A stretch of DNA of 64,000 nt from Zygnema cylindricum (Eukaryota > Streptophyta > Zygnematophyceae > Zygnematales > Zygnemataceae): positions 1-64,000 of the forward strand of contig JBBHKE010002020.1 in NCBI GenBank assembly GCA_037447655.1, in the 5' to 3' direction. The position numbers and the translations under genes are program-made. The notes under the pieces are model-generated. The model worked only from the letters and a program-made list of their open reading frames with translations, was not told where the DNA came from and made no database searches. Positions 10,840 through 22,129 of the stretch are shown here, in pieces. The first letter of the stretch is position 1, and each line of letters starts with the position of its first letter.

Positions 10840-12381
10840 TCAAAGTAATCCAAGTTTTGGTCGCCCCCTCTGAAACACATCATGTGTGGCAGCCTTTGCC
10901 AACAAATCAGCCGCCTCCTCTTTTGTTGGTACGTACGAAAATACAATCTCGTTTGCCGTAACCAAATCTCTTACAAAATGCCATTGGATCCTGATGTGGT
11001 TCGTCCTCTTGTGAAACACTGGATTTTTCGCCAACGCCATCGAACTCATGCTGTCAGAATAAATCGTCATTCAACCAATAGGAATGCTTAACTCACGTAA
11101 CATCTCCTTAATCCAAATCGAAGCCTTAGCTGCATGACACGCAGCCATATACTCAGATTCTGTGGAACTCAACGCAACCGTAGGTTGTAGCCTAGAACTC
11201 CACGAGATCGCAGCTCCTCCAAAAATAAATGCATATCCTGACGTGGACTTACTTGAATCAAAATCGCCGCCCCAATCCGCGTCACAATAACCAACACAAT
11301 CCAAAGAATTTTTGTCTGAAGTGAACAAAAGTCCAAGGTCAACCGTACCAGCTAAATATCGAAAGATGCGTTGTAAGGCCTCCCAATGCGCCTTCTTTGG
11401 CTCGTGACAATAACGGCTGGCGATAGAAACCGCGGCCGAAATATTTGGACGAGTACCAACGCTAAGGTACATAAGTGAACCAACCGCCTTTCGATATGGT
11501 ACGTCGATAGAATCTTCTTCCTCAAACTTGCGAATGTGTAGATTTGCATCCAACGGCGTAGAAAGCGGTTTCGCGTCAAACATATGAAATCTCTCCAAAA
11601 TCTCCTTACAATATTGAGCTTGACTCAATTTAATGTTCCCCTCTTTGTCACATAGCACTTCAATCCCCAAAATATATCGTACCTCTCCAAGATCCGTAAC
11701 TTTGAAATGTAATCGAATGTAACGTTTCAACTCATTAATGCGATCCAACTTGTCGCATGCCATCAAGAAATCATCCACATAAACAAAAAAGATGATTTGA
11801 TCAACTCCTTCACCTTTCACATAAACTCTAGAATCGGACGTAGTCCGTACAAATCCAAACTTCAATAGTACTTAATGAAGTCTCAAATACCAAGTGCGTG
11901 GTGCTTCTTTCAAACCATATAATGACTTTCGCAAACGCCATACATTTCCTTCTTGCAAAGGAGAGACGCCTTCCGGTACCTTCATATGTACCTCTTCCTC
12001 CAACTCACCATTTAAAAATGCGGTCTCAACGTCCATTTGATGGACGTGCTTCTTCCCCATCGCTGCAATTGCAATAATAATCCGTAGTGAGTCAAACTTC
12101 ACCACGGGAGCATAAGTCTCCTTAAAATAGATTCCCTCACGTTTTTGGAACCCCTTACAAACAAGCCTCGCCTTGTACTTAATTATTTCACCCGACGCTC
12201 CAGTTTTGGTTTTAAAGACCCACTTTGCATCAATCGCCTTTTTCCCCTCCGGTAATTTCACTTCCTCAAAAGTTCGATTATCAACCACCGACTTAAACTC
12301 TTTCTCCCACGCCGGTTTCCACTTACTCTCCCAATCAACCGACCTCCTAGCCTCGACATAAGATTGAGGGTCGCCGGTCAT
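10840..12381 (-). pseudogene. copia reverse transcriptase-RNase H (in-frame stops)
   Basis: One frame runs from 12381 to 10840 with only point stops at 11868-11871 and 11071. RT motifs include AKWVFKTKTG, HQMDVETAFLNGELEEE and the catalytic YVDD (in VYVDDFLM). RNase H shows GYCDADWGGD, STESEYMA and the downstream SDSMSSMALAKN segment. The frame continues upstream into the linker at 12400-12798 across two more stops. It would have encoded the polymerase of the element. Confidence 0.92.
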
Positions 12382-12399
12382 ATTTTACGTAAGTGATTG

Positions 12400-12798
12400 C
12401 TACAAAAGAAACTCCGTCTCCTTAGCATCGGAAAGAAAATAATGCGAATTCGATGCATTTTCCCCTTTTCGATCGTAAGTGAGTTTCTCCGGTTTCTTCC
12501 CCTTTGTAATCCGAGAGCTCCTCCTAATAACTTGCTCCTCCTCCTTTTCCTCTTTCTCTTCCTCGGATTCAATTTCAATTTCCTTCTCACTCGATTTAGA
12601 ACTCAATTTAGAACTTTGAGATTTCCGAATGTTCGAAGGCACTCGGGAATCCAAAGATCCATTACTCTTTCTTTCAAATTCAATTTCAACCGATTTCTTC
12701 AAATTCTTTTTCTTAGTGTTCTCATTCGGTTCCACATCGGATTCCGAATCCCCAATGAACGGAAAATTCTCAATTTCACTCTCCTCATAAAAATCCAA
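12400..12798 (-). pseudogene. Acidic linker between integrase and RT, joined directly to gag
   Basis: This Glu/Ser/Lys-rich segment carries VIRRSSRITKGKKPEKL, the spacer that follows integrase in plant copia polyproteins. It begins immediately after the gag frame ends (about 12800-12840) and is in another frame. Protease and integrase catalytic domains are missing between them, which points to an internal deletion. Confidence 0.8.
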
Positions 12799-14171
12799 AT
12801 TCTCTTTAAATTTCCCAACGGAATTACCGAATCAAGGGTAAGATTAAGAACCGGAAACTCATCACCGGTTTCATTATCATAATCAAAGTAATTTGCATTA
12901 CCGTAACCACTACCACCACCGCGGCGTCCTCCTCGGCCGCCACCTCGGGCGCCTCTATCACCTCCTCTAGCTCCTCTTCCACCTCCGGAATCTCCACTCT
13001 TTGCATAACATTGAGGGATCGTATGCCCCCACTTACCGCAAAAATGACATTGCCTATCCTTATCCGAACAAGATGAAGACAAATGTCCAAGCCGGTTACA
13101 CCGGTAGCATGTCACATTGGAAAGATCCGAAAGGACCTTCGGTGGACGACCTTGATCCCTCTTGTTGTCTCCTCCGCCACCACCACCTCTCGGGCCACCT
13201 CCTCTACCACCTCCTCTACCACCGGCATAGTTAAGGTCCGAGGTTTCGGGAGTAGTAGAGTTGAGAACTCCTCCTCCTCCACTTGAAGAAGCCGATGGAA
13301 TTCCCTCCGACATTTTGATAAAATTGACGGTGAATCCGAAGGTGTTACCCGCTTTCGGTCGTAAAATGGCTTTAAGATGCGAAAGCTTGTCTGGTAAAGC
13401 GTTAAGAAACACACTTAATTTAACCGCATCTAAAATAACTCGACCATTGTTGAGTAATTGCTCGATTATAACATTGAAGCGTTTCACGGCATCATCCATC
13501 AATTCATTTGACTTGATTTTAAAATTCATAAAGTCCGTATAAACATATTGACCCTTGTTCTCAACGCCTTTCTCATATTGCTCCTCAAGTGCTTGCCAAC
13601 ACTCATGGGCCGTGCCGTGAGCAAGGAAATGATCAAGCACGGAAGAAGTGCAATTCTTCATCAAACCGGTCGTTGCTGCAATATCCTTCAATCTCCATTG
13701 AGCACCTGCCTTACTCTCGAGTGGCATTTTCTCTTCTCCTTTGACAATCCTCCAAAGCTTCTTGAGAATAAGTTGATTTGAAATAAATATCTTCCAAACC
13801 GCATAATTGGTGCCATTAAAGGCCACGGATTTCCCCGACATAGTATAATCATCTTCATTATCCAATGCCTCTTCAAAATCTGAATCTTCCTCTATCTTTG
13901 CTTTACCTTTCCAAATTCTCTCTTTTATCTCACTCTCATTAGCTCCTCCACTGAATGGATCGGCAGCCTAAAATGAAGCAAATTCTCTTTTCTCACTAGA
14001 TTGAGTTTGAAATCGTGAATCTACATATCTCATTAATGTATCAAACATCTCCTCAAATTTTCTCTCCGTATTCCGAGTCTCCTCAAATTGAGAACCCGAA
14101 AAACTGAACTCTCTTGCTCTCTTCGAAGTCGACATGGGGGAAGGAGTATTTTTGTTCTTCTTCCTCCCCAT
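12799..14171 (-). pseudogene. copia gag with two CCHC zinc knuckles and an RGG-rich region (one stop)
   Basis: The main open part (from 13865, MDNEDDY) has a copia capsid-like region (residues ~10-190) and a Gly/Arg-rich stretch (~213-240). Two knuckles follow, C253-C256-H261-C266 and C273-C276-H281-C286, and a second RGG block. The same frame extends upstream to a basic start, MGRKKNKN at 14171, broken only by a TAG at 13965-13967. Zinc knuckles and RGG blocks fit RNA binding in the particle. The frame is also open further back across the primer site into the LTR. Confidence 0.88.
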
Positions 14172-14199
14172 GCGCTCTCTCTCTATCTCGGAAGCACTA

Positions 14200-14211
14200 G
14201 CTTTGATACCA
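14200..14211 (-). promoter_or_regulatory. Primer-binding site for the 3' end of initiator tRNA-Met
   Basis: The minus strand reads TGGTATCAAAGC, one mismatch from the standard plant copia primer site, two bases from the LTR start at 14214. Confidence 0.85.
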
Positions 14212-14213
14212 AT

Positions 14214-14868
14214 TGTAGGATTTAGAGCAAAAGACATTCATTCAATATAATTCACACAATATAAATCATTTACACAGCGGAAGCTCATAAAAGACAAGAG
14301 GAATATTCAGCCAAAAAGATTTATAAGTGTTCTTGGCCGAAGCCTCTTTACATCATCTCTTTTCTCTCTTCTATCTCCTCTCTCTTCTCTCTTCTCTTTA
14401 AATAATCTCTTACTCCAAGATTAATCCTCTATGATTTAATCATATGAGATTCAATAATCAAATACTCTGCACATGTACACTGGTGCCTATATATAATCGC
14501 TACCGCGCACTAAAAGACAACAAGATAAGACAAGCAGAACTTAGCGTAGCGACGAAGTCTGTCCCTAGCTGGCTGTGCACTCTTCAATGAAAATTCCATG
14601 AAGAAGGCGCACACGCTTCTTCCTTTGAAACGACAAACTCCAAACGTTGACTTAAACACGTGTCGCTTCACGAACACACCTGCACGCAAATTGAAACACC
14701 TGCGCACGAAACAAACAAGTGACGCGAAACGAAATAGTATGTTTCGTTCGCGAAACTGTCGCGAAACGACATCGTACTTTTTGTATGATGACGCGACAGT
14801 TCGCGTCAAACAAATACATGTTGGTAAGACGCTTCGCGAAATGTCGCGAAAACGACAATATCCCAACA
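14214..14868 (-). repeat. 5' LTR of the 10149-14868 element
   Basis: The 655-bp LTR starts TGTAGGATTTAG and ends ATATCCCAACA, matching 10149-10806 with scattered substitutions and small indels, including a shortened CGCGAAACTGTCGCG-rich patch near 14745-14775. Confidence 0.92.
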
Positions 14869-17712
14869 TAATGTTCGTATTAGCATGCTAGATAAAATGT
14901 TTGAGCGGCCGTTCTTGTTCAGTTCGTCATTTAGCTGATATTACCCATATCGCTCGGTCTTGTATTTTGGTGTGCGAAAAAATTACGTTTTTGGATAATG
15001 GAAAACAAATGGTTTAGTGCGTCCATGTTGAACGCAAAAAAAAAAAGGTGAGTGTGGAAATAACACCTTGCAAATAATAAAAAGAAATCATAGGATGAGA
15101 TGAAAAGTGAAAATATAGGTTTGATTGTTAGTTCTATCATGATCAAAAATGCTACAAGCATTGGCTATGCTAACTTCATAGACACACTAAATAGTAAAAA
15201 AACGTGTTCCCGCTCAAAAAAAAAAATCGGTATAAGGTAACAAACGATCCCAATTTCTCGATACAATCATTCATATGGATAAATTCTTCTCCTGTAGGGG
15301 CAATAGTCGTAATGACTTCCATTACGATCCTAAGGAGTTATGCTCGCCAAAATCCACCTCGACTTTACTATGCTATAACTGTTAAATTCCACCCTCCTAT
15401 CTAAACATGAGCCCGTGGGACCATAACTTTAAATTCGGAATCAACAATGGATAAGTAGTTATTTGTTATTTGTCGCTGTGATATGCAGTTGTAGGTGATA
15501 CCAAGTTGGGGTCTCCCTAAAGCTTCATTCGTATTCCTAAAAAAGGTCGTTGTGGAAACGTTGCAACCTTGCGACCATAAGTGGTATTTATTTTTAACTT
15601 GAAACTCCTTGCAAAAAAAGTTTTCATCCTTAGACAAGCGATATGATTTGAGGCAGAAGGTAGGTTGTAAAAGTATGTAGATAAGATAATGACGTTTGAA
15701 GTGCTTTTTATGCTTCGGGTCTCACTTACCATGGTAAGAATCCTTTGGAGGAAATACAAAAATTGTATATATTTTTACATTTGACTATAAGTCGCATGTA
15801 CATAACATGGTATGTCAATTCAATAATCTTGCAACAAAATCGGTTTTGCAGATTCCGCCATCTAAGTTAGGCGTGTTTTGACGGACCCACGTCCCTACTT
15901 AGGAATCGTCGTTTACTCTATAACACGCCTTTAAAGTTTATTTTTGATTGCAATAGCTTTAAACCCTACATTTGATTTATATTTGTCTTATTCATTATCT
16001 TTTGTTATTGCTTGGCGTGTGTGTTTTGATTCCTATGTTAGTCAAATTGACTAGTGTGAAGCTAGATCACCCACCATTCGAAAAAAAGCGATGTAAAGTG
16101 CTAGGGGTGAGATGGAAAATTTACTAACGACTACTTTTTAGGTGTAAATGAATCTTTGAATCTATATATAAGCGGGTAGTTTTGAACGTGAGGAAGAGAG
16201 AAGTTCAAATTAAGGTGCCATAAATCTTATAAGGCTTATGACAATGTCTACATGCTAAATCTTTAATCAATTCATAGCGCGAGTCTTGGTTCGTTGAACT
16301 TGATTTGAGCTCGTCTCAAGGAAATCCTCTTCATATAAAACGGCGAGTGCAAATCACCAGTCGAGTGTGAAAAAATATGGATCAGCTCGTAAAATGGGGG
16401 TTCAAAGAGTACAAGATTATACAACAAAGAAAGGGTTGGGTATCATCTCGTAAAATTGGATTTTAAGGAGTACATGGTGATATTATGGAGAAAGGGCAAG
16501 GGAAATTTTATTATTATGAGGTGTTTTTTTGTGAAAAAACACCCACAACGATTGAACTTTGCCCTAAGGTCGGGTATTGGAGCCTTACTCTTTAGATGGA
16601 CATGGCGAGGGCGAAAGTGCGAGTGGGTGAAGTACCCCAAAGGGGTTAGTGCGGGGGTATTGTTGGCGCAAATTGTGGCACGTGTGAGGGAATGTTGAGA
16701 ATGTGGAAGAAAGAGAGGGTGTTGTAAAAAGAAAAGCTCGAGAGTGCAAGAGCTGATGGAGAAGGCACAACGACACCCAAATTGTTGGAATAAAGAGGGG
16801 GAACTTGAAAGAGGGAAGAGAAAAAAGTGTTCACGTCATTTACCGTTGGCCCCTTTGTCTTTTACTTGACGCCCTATTTGTTATTATTTATGTGTCGGTC
16901 CCCTCCGTCCTTTTTTATTCACGTGCTAATTATAGGTCCTTTTCATGTCGGTCCTTTTCGCCCTAGACCTTTTGTCCTTATGTTTGATTCACTTTCATTT
17001 AATATCTTTAGTTGTATAGTCGTATATTTCCTTCCAATCTAGTCGTCGGGTTCTACTTCATTAATTTAGGTATCACTTACTTTTGTAGATTGCCACCCTA
17101 AATCAACCCAAAACAACTGAAAATACATTCATTTGAATCTAGACAGATATCTTTGAATTTAAGCGAACTTAAGCACAGTCACGCTCCACATTTACACTAA
17201 ATGGTAATTGGCACTGTGTAACTTATATGTGAGGGACTCACCTCATTTGAAAAAACCATCCCAAATTTTATTCAACTAACTTGATCAATTCATTGATATT
17301 TACTTTTGTTTATAATTTACAACTTCCACCAAATCCACCTCCAACAAATAGGACAAAATAAAAGAGGGAGGCGATGATTGAAAAATACTGAAGAGAAAAT
17401 CAGAGGGGAGAATGGTGGTTGAGATGAGAGTTGTTTAATCGTTGTATTTTTGATGCTAAAGTTGAAGCCGTTACGTGTCAAAGTGAGTTGTCGATTGCCT
17501 CGTCCAATCTCCTTACAATTTCAAATTTTGTTAAAAAATGAGTGTTGTGTATTGGTAGCCATCCGGTTTTGGTAACTTAAGTGATAATTATACATTTCAT
17601 ACCGTAAAGTTGTTAGGTTTATTTCGTTGTACTGAACTTTTGTTCTTCCATTATACAGATATAAGTGACAAATTGTCATACGTGGCATGCCATGCTATAT
17701 ACAGTGAAAATG
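14869..17712. other. 2.8 kb with no recognised gene or repeat
   Basis: Only short open frames occur here and none shows a recognisable domain. An AT-rich base composition, several A runs (15036-15046, 15216-15226) and no LTR ends or terminal inverted repeats were seen. It is either unique host sequence or very old repeats. Confidence 0.5.
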
Positions 17713-18194
17713 CATAGTTGTTCAAATCGCACGATTTTTTCATTTTTTCCGATTAAAACGTATAATTCGTGACTTTTGAATAAATCGGAAAAAAACGCGA
17801 TGTACTTTCTGTCCGGAAAACTGAACGGCTAATTTACGGGAACTGTACTTTATTTTACGATTGCTGTACGACTTTGTACGGTAAATGTACGGAATTTGGC
17901 GAAAATATACGTTGCACTTCGTCATACTTTCTGTCCGGTAAATTTAACATAAATTTTACGGAAATGTACGAAATTTTTCCAAAAATGTACGGACTAAATC
18001 GAAAAGATACGTAAAATGTACGAAAGATGTACTAACTGCGGTATATGTGAAATTTATTTTTGTTTACATGTACGGAATAGTACGGACGAAAATTCATTAA
18101 CGATTTTTACGATTTTTTCAAAAGGTTCAATGCGTTTGTTACGTATAATTCGTCCCGATTAGATCGTTCGCACTAAACGCCGTGAACAACTATG
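17713..18194. mobile_element. hAT-like MITE, 482 bp
   Basis: A perfect 12-bp terminal inverted repeat, CATAGTTGTTCA at 17713-17724 and its complement at 18183-18194, bounds an AT-rich interior with many TGTACGG-type words. The flanks are TGAAAATG and GAAAAATG, an imperfect 8-bp duplication as expected for hAT. There is no coding capacity; the family call is inferred from ends and duplication length. Confidence 0.55.
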
Positions 18195-18226
18195 GAAAAA
18201 TGTAAAACAATTTAGTATAAAATACT

Positions 18227-18236
18227 NNNNNNNNNN
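18227..18236. other. Assembly gap (10 N)
   Basis: Ten unknown bases of nominal length; sequence to the right starts inside an LTR fragment. Confidence 1.
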
Positions 18237-18514
18237 CCTGCACTTTTTCCTTAATTCACCCTGCGCTTTAGCGCAGGTAGTGTACTGCAATCAAACGAAT
18301 CTGGACCGTCCAATATAAATATCATGTGATGGACGCGATTTCGCGTCCCACTTAATTCCTTTTTCACGTCCTTTTAATTTTCCTCGTACATCTACTACCC
18401 CAATCCGCAAACCATTCGAACCACCACATTAATTTCATTATTTAAATACGCACGCGAACACGCGCACTCACGAAACGTCGTGTGTGCACGAAACCAACTT
18501 TTCAAAAACCAACA
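18237..18514 (-). repeat. LTR stub related to element X
   Basis: From about 18390 to 18514 it runs parallel to the ends of the X LTRs (46850-46974, 49280-49406), sharing CCCCAATCCGCAAA, TACGCACGCGAA-like words and a TTTTCAAAAACCAACA terminus. The left part is lost in the gap. It is inserted directly into the gypsy gag that begins at 18515. Confidence 0.65.
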
Positions 18515-21049
18515 GTTCGCACCTTTATGTCAAGAGACTGGAATGTGGGCGTAGGAGACAATCGCAGACAACTTCAAAACTCCACAACGGAGCATAGAAA
18601 GAACATGCAAAGACTAGCCCAAGGAGACCATAACAGAAAGGTCACGCGACCACTGTCCTTCACACCCTAGGCGGTGAGTGTGAACGACAACATTGGTCTT
18701 GGGATCAAACCCACCAATCCGCCTCCCATTGCCGTGAAAAAACTGCCTCCGCGATTCGAAGACCACAAAACAAATAAACAAAGGGGGAAGGGAAAAAAGG
18801 CAGAAGAGGACAAAAGAGGGAGCAACGATGATTAGTTCGAGCGGTATATGGCGGAACGCCTGGAAGATAACACACCAAAAACGCCTCCTACACGTGAATC
18901 AGACAATGATAGTGAGGAAGCAGGGGGCGGGGAGCAAGAGAAATCGGAAAAACTAGGTTCCCCCATTTTGTTGCCAAAAACTCAATCTCCTTCCTCCAAA
19001 CCAACAGTTATGCTAGTAAGGCACCTCATGCCCTACACCCTCACCCATATAAAAACACTCTTTTTTTCGCATAACCTGGCTGAAAAAATCCTCATTCAGG
19101 CATTCGGATAGGAAATTCACTCGGGAAGGGAGAAAGGAGACCTAGCACACCAGCCCAGGTAAGTCTTTTTGTCCACAAATCCCAAGACCCCTATGATGAA
19201 TACAGAGTATAAGACGTTATTTGTGGCACTTATCCTCAACCAGACCGAAAATTTCAAACTCAACAGAATTTGAGGATACCTGGATGGTGTGGTTGATACC
19301 GGAGCACTCCCAAATCTGATAACTACCTCGGCTTTGCAGCAAATGTCCAAGGAACTCCGGCCAGAGATCTGCACCAGTAACATATGCTTGAGAACGGTTA
19401 ACTGTGGGAACCTGCGGGTTCACGGGATCATGAAGGCTATGTTAATCAAGTTCAATGATGACGCAGGTCAACGAGTCCAAATCTAACTTCCCTTCTTGGT
19501 GGTGGAAGGTAAGCAGTTTCAAATTCTGCTGGGGATGGCCACATAGACAAGGTTAAATATGGGTTTAAGTGTGTGGAAGGAGCAGTTCACGATTAGGGAC
19601 CCTGAGAATCCGGAGGGGACCAAGGTGGTGATACCATTCGATTTATGGAATCGGGGGAACACTAATGTTTTCGTTTCCCGATGTTATTTTGTTTATGCCA
19701 CCCACACTCCATCAGTACTGCTTGACAGCGCCACAGACATGGCAAAGGTGATATAGCAATTCCTTATTTCCAAGCGGTGGGAAGAGGGATACCAGAGCAG
19801 ATTATCATAGATAGCCACACTACTGCAAGAAGTGGACTTGTCTTTCTCAACTGTTTTTACCAAGGATAAAACTTCCACGCCCTAGTCTGAATCTTAGGAG
19901 GTTCAGCCCGAAAACTAGAAATTCAATCGACAGGTGGTGTCATTATTAATATCGAATTTCTGACTTCGGATACTGTCACTTTTCTCTGAAATCAGCTCGG
20001 ATCTAGAAGTTGTTTTGATGGCAGGATATAAGGTGGAGTCTTATGTAGCCGTGGAAATCTCACCCGAAGCCCGAGCTTTCAGTGAACACCGACTACAACA
20101 GCTTCACCAACTGCACCCCCAATAACTTCCTGTATCCTCCATCTGAAGAGCGCAAAAAAGTCTTCCCCAAAATAATGACAACATCCTGGAACCCCAGTTA
20201 GCCATGCTAGAAAGAGTAGTTCTGGTAATAGCAGGATGGCCATGTTAGGGATATTCTCTAGGAGGGAAAGGTGAAGGACATCATGACAGCCGAAGTTCAA
20301 CCTTCTTCCTCATGATCAAATTATTTTCCTCGCTGCAGCAACTTCAAGAAAAACACCAGTGGGGTACGTCTTCGAGAATGTCCACCCGAGAGATGATAAA
20401 AGAAAACAGGTCGCCAATAACTTGAATAAAGTTTTGCATGTTCTAGGGGCTCCACTTTTTTTCGATGCAGCGCAACTGGGATCAAAGGCTCATAGAGTTA
20501 GGGCTTACTAACCAATTTAATCTCTCTTTCAATCCTCCACTGACTCTTACAAAACCATAAAATAGATCCCCAGATAATTTGCAACATATCCTCGGACCAG
20601 GGCGGATGGCCACTGCAGTGACAAAGGCTCATCGTCCCCCATTCTTTGGTGCAACAAACCAGGGGCCCCACGGTGAGCCCTGCCAAACACGGTATCCTTC
20701 CCCAACAGCCATGCATATCAAAAAGGAGGGGCATAAATGATATTTGATAGCAAAGTTGGAGCCTGGATAACACCGATGATCAAAGAACGAGAACAGGCAA
20801 TGGGATTCCAACCAGCAACAACGGCCGCACTAGGTATTTCAGTCCTCTAGAGGTGCATTCTACTCGTACAGAGCATGGATCTGAATGCTGTTACATGGGT
20901 GTTGAAACATTCTCTTGCTTTTTCTAGTCTATAATCTCCTTAGTCAAGGGCTAGTTACCTTGAAGCTCCAAAGTTGTTAGCACTACAGGCTAACTTGCAG
21001 CTGGAGGAGGGGAGAGAGGCAACGAGAAAGACTTTATCATCAAAATTTT
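18515..21049 (+). pseudogene. Ty3/gypsy gag C-terminus, protease and pre-RT linker (broken)
   Basis: The plus-strand fragments match the minus-strand element E in order. Positions 18515-18840 correspond to the gag C-terminal RRQLQN...NRK region. The acidic tail follows to ~19100. A retropepsin-like VDTGALPNLIT motif sits at 19292-19324, then WKEQFTIRDP at ~19570. The FDSKVGAWITP / EQAMGFQP region at ~20740-20850 corresponds to 45360-45460 in E. Many stops and frameshifts are present. RT, RNase H and integrase are absent; the sequence passes straight into LTR fragments. Confidence 0.8.
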
Positions 21050-22129
21050 CCATCCGTGTTAAGCGTGCCTGGGAACAAGGAGATTTAGGTGAGATGTCCA
21101 AGGAGTTGTGCATGAGAGACCTACAATGGGAATTTGGGGGGGTACGAGGTACTTTTTCCTTTTTCACTTGCTCCCTCATTATTACCTATGCATATCCCTA
21201 GGAAGGAAAGGACATAGAACGGCATGATCACACATCCAAAACCCCATCAGCATTTAGGGTGGATTGCAGGTCTCTTATGCACACCTCCTCGGACATCTCA
21301 CATAAATCTCCCGGTACCCACGCACGCTCGACAATTGTCAAGCTCGTGCGCATTCTTGACACATCTCTACTCCCAAGTTCCGGGGCCTTATTCCACCATG
21401 TACGGAACCCAACGTACGGGAAAAGGGAGGACAACCTGCCGCATGAGATCCTTGTATTTTCACCCAGAAGCAGAACGCACTATAGTCTACCTGAAACACA
21501 GGTCAAACGACGGAGTTAGTCCATTGCAATGGTGGCAGCTCTATGCCATGGCATGTGTTCTATGTTACTCTAGCGCAGGGGTAAATTGTGGAAAGTAACG
21601 TAACCTTTGGGATTTTCAAGTAGATTTTGCTGTTAGCTGTCAGTAGGATGTTAGTTCTAGCCCAATAGACGGGTAGAGCATTTATTACTTTGGGTCAAAG
21701 TTAGGCGGTTTTACATCAATTCACGACTTTGTTGCCCATTGGTGTACCATAGGAGGACCTTTGGCTGCTTAACCAGCCGGAGACAGTTGCCTTACTGTTT
21801 GCCTAGAGTGTAATACAACTTGTTTTTTTTTTATGTCCATACGATTACAATTTTTAGCGGCTGATTGGCTTGTGGTATTGCTTTGACTTTGGCATTTGCA
21901 GTAGGACAAACCTTTGTTGTATAAAGCACTTGGGGACGAAGGAGATAGGTTGCTTTTTTCGTACTATCTCTTGAGAAAACCCCCAAAGAATTCAATCAAT
22001 CTTTTTGTTGGAGAACTGTTGCATTCTGTCGTGGACTATGTAGCCATCTTTGTTTTGGATTGTCTTCTGTGGAAATCGTAGCTCGGGTGGGTGATTGGCA
22101 CTATCCTCTCTTTGGGCGGTTTGGACTTT
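21050..22129 (+). repeat. Rearranged gypsy LTR fragments (short inverted piece plus ~1 kb plus-strand piece)
   Basis: Positions 21050-21130 resemble the LTR unit in minus orientation (TGTTAAGCGTGCCTGGG). From 21131 (AATTTGGGGGGG) to 22129 the sequence is the same LTR in plus orientation. Its later part is the reverse complement of 22790-23300 with modest divergence. It stops abruptly at 22129 where the minus-strand gypsy LTR begins, so that element inserted here. Confidence 0.7.

Larger units (their letters stand above)
10149..14868 (-). mobile_element. Ty1/copia element lacking protease and integrase core
   Basis: LTRs of 658 and 655 bp flank only 3.4 kb of internal sequence. Gag with two zinc knuckles runs directly into the acidic linker that normally follows integrase, and then RT-RNaseH. 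The flanks GAATG and TAATG suggest a 5-bp duplication with one change. A primer site for the 3' end of tRNA-Met marks a different copia lineage from the half-tRNA elements. Confidence 0.9.

Noticed and set aside
12378-13286. Arg/Glu-rich and Thr/Ser-rich frames overlapping the copia gag
   Set aside because: They are out-of-frame shadows of the RGG and acidic coding sequence.
14869-17712. Open frames in the blank region (for example 15204-15404 and 16456-16698) as host genes
   Set aside because: They are short, have no recognised domain, and show no splice or codon pattern I could defend.
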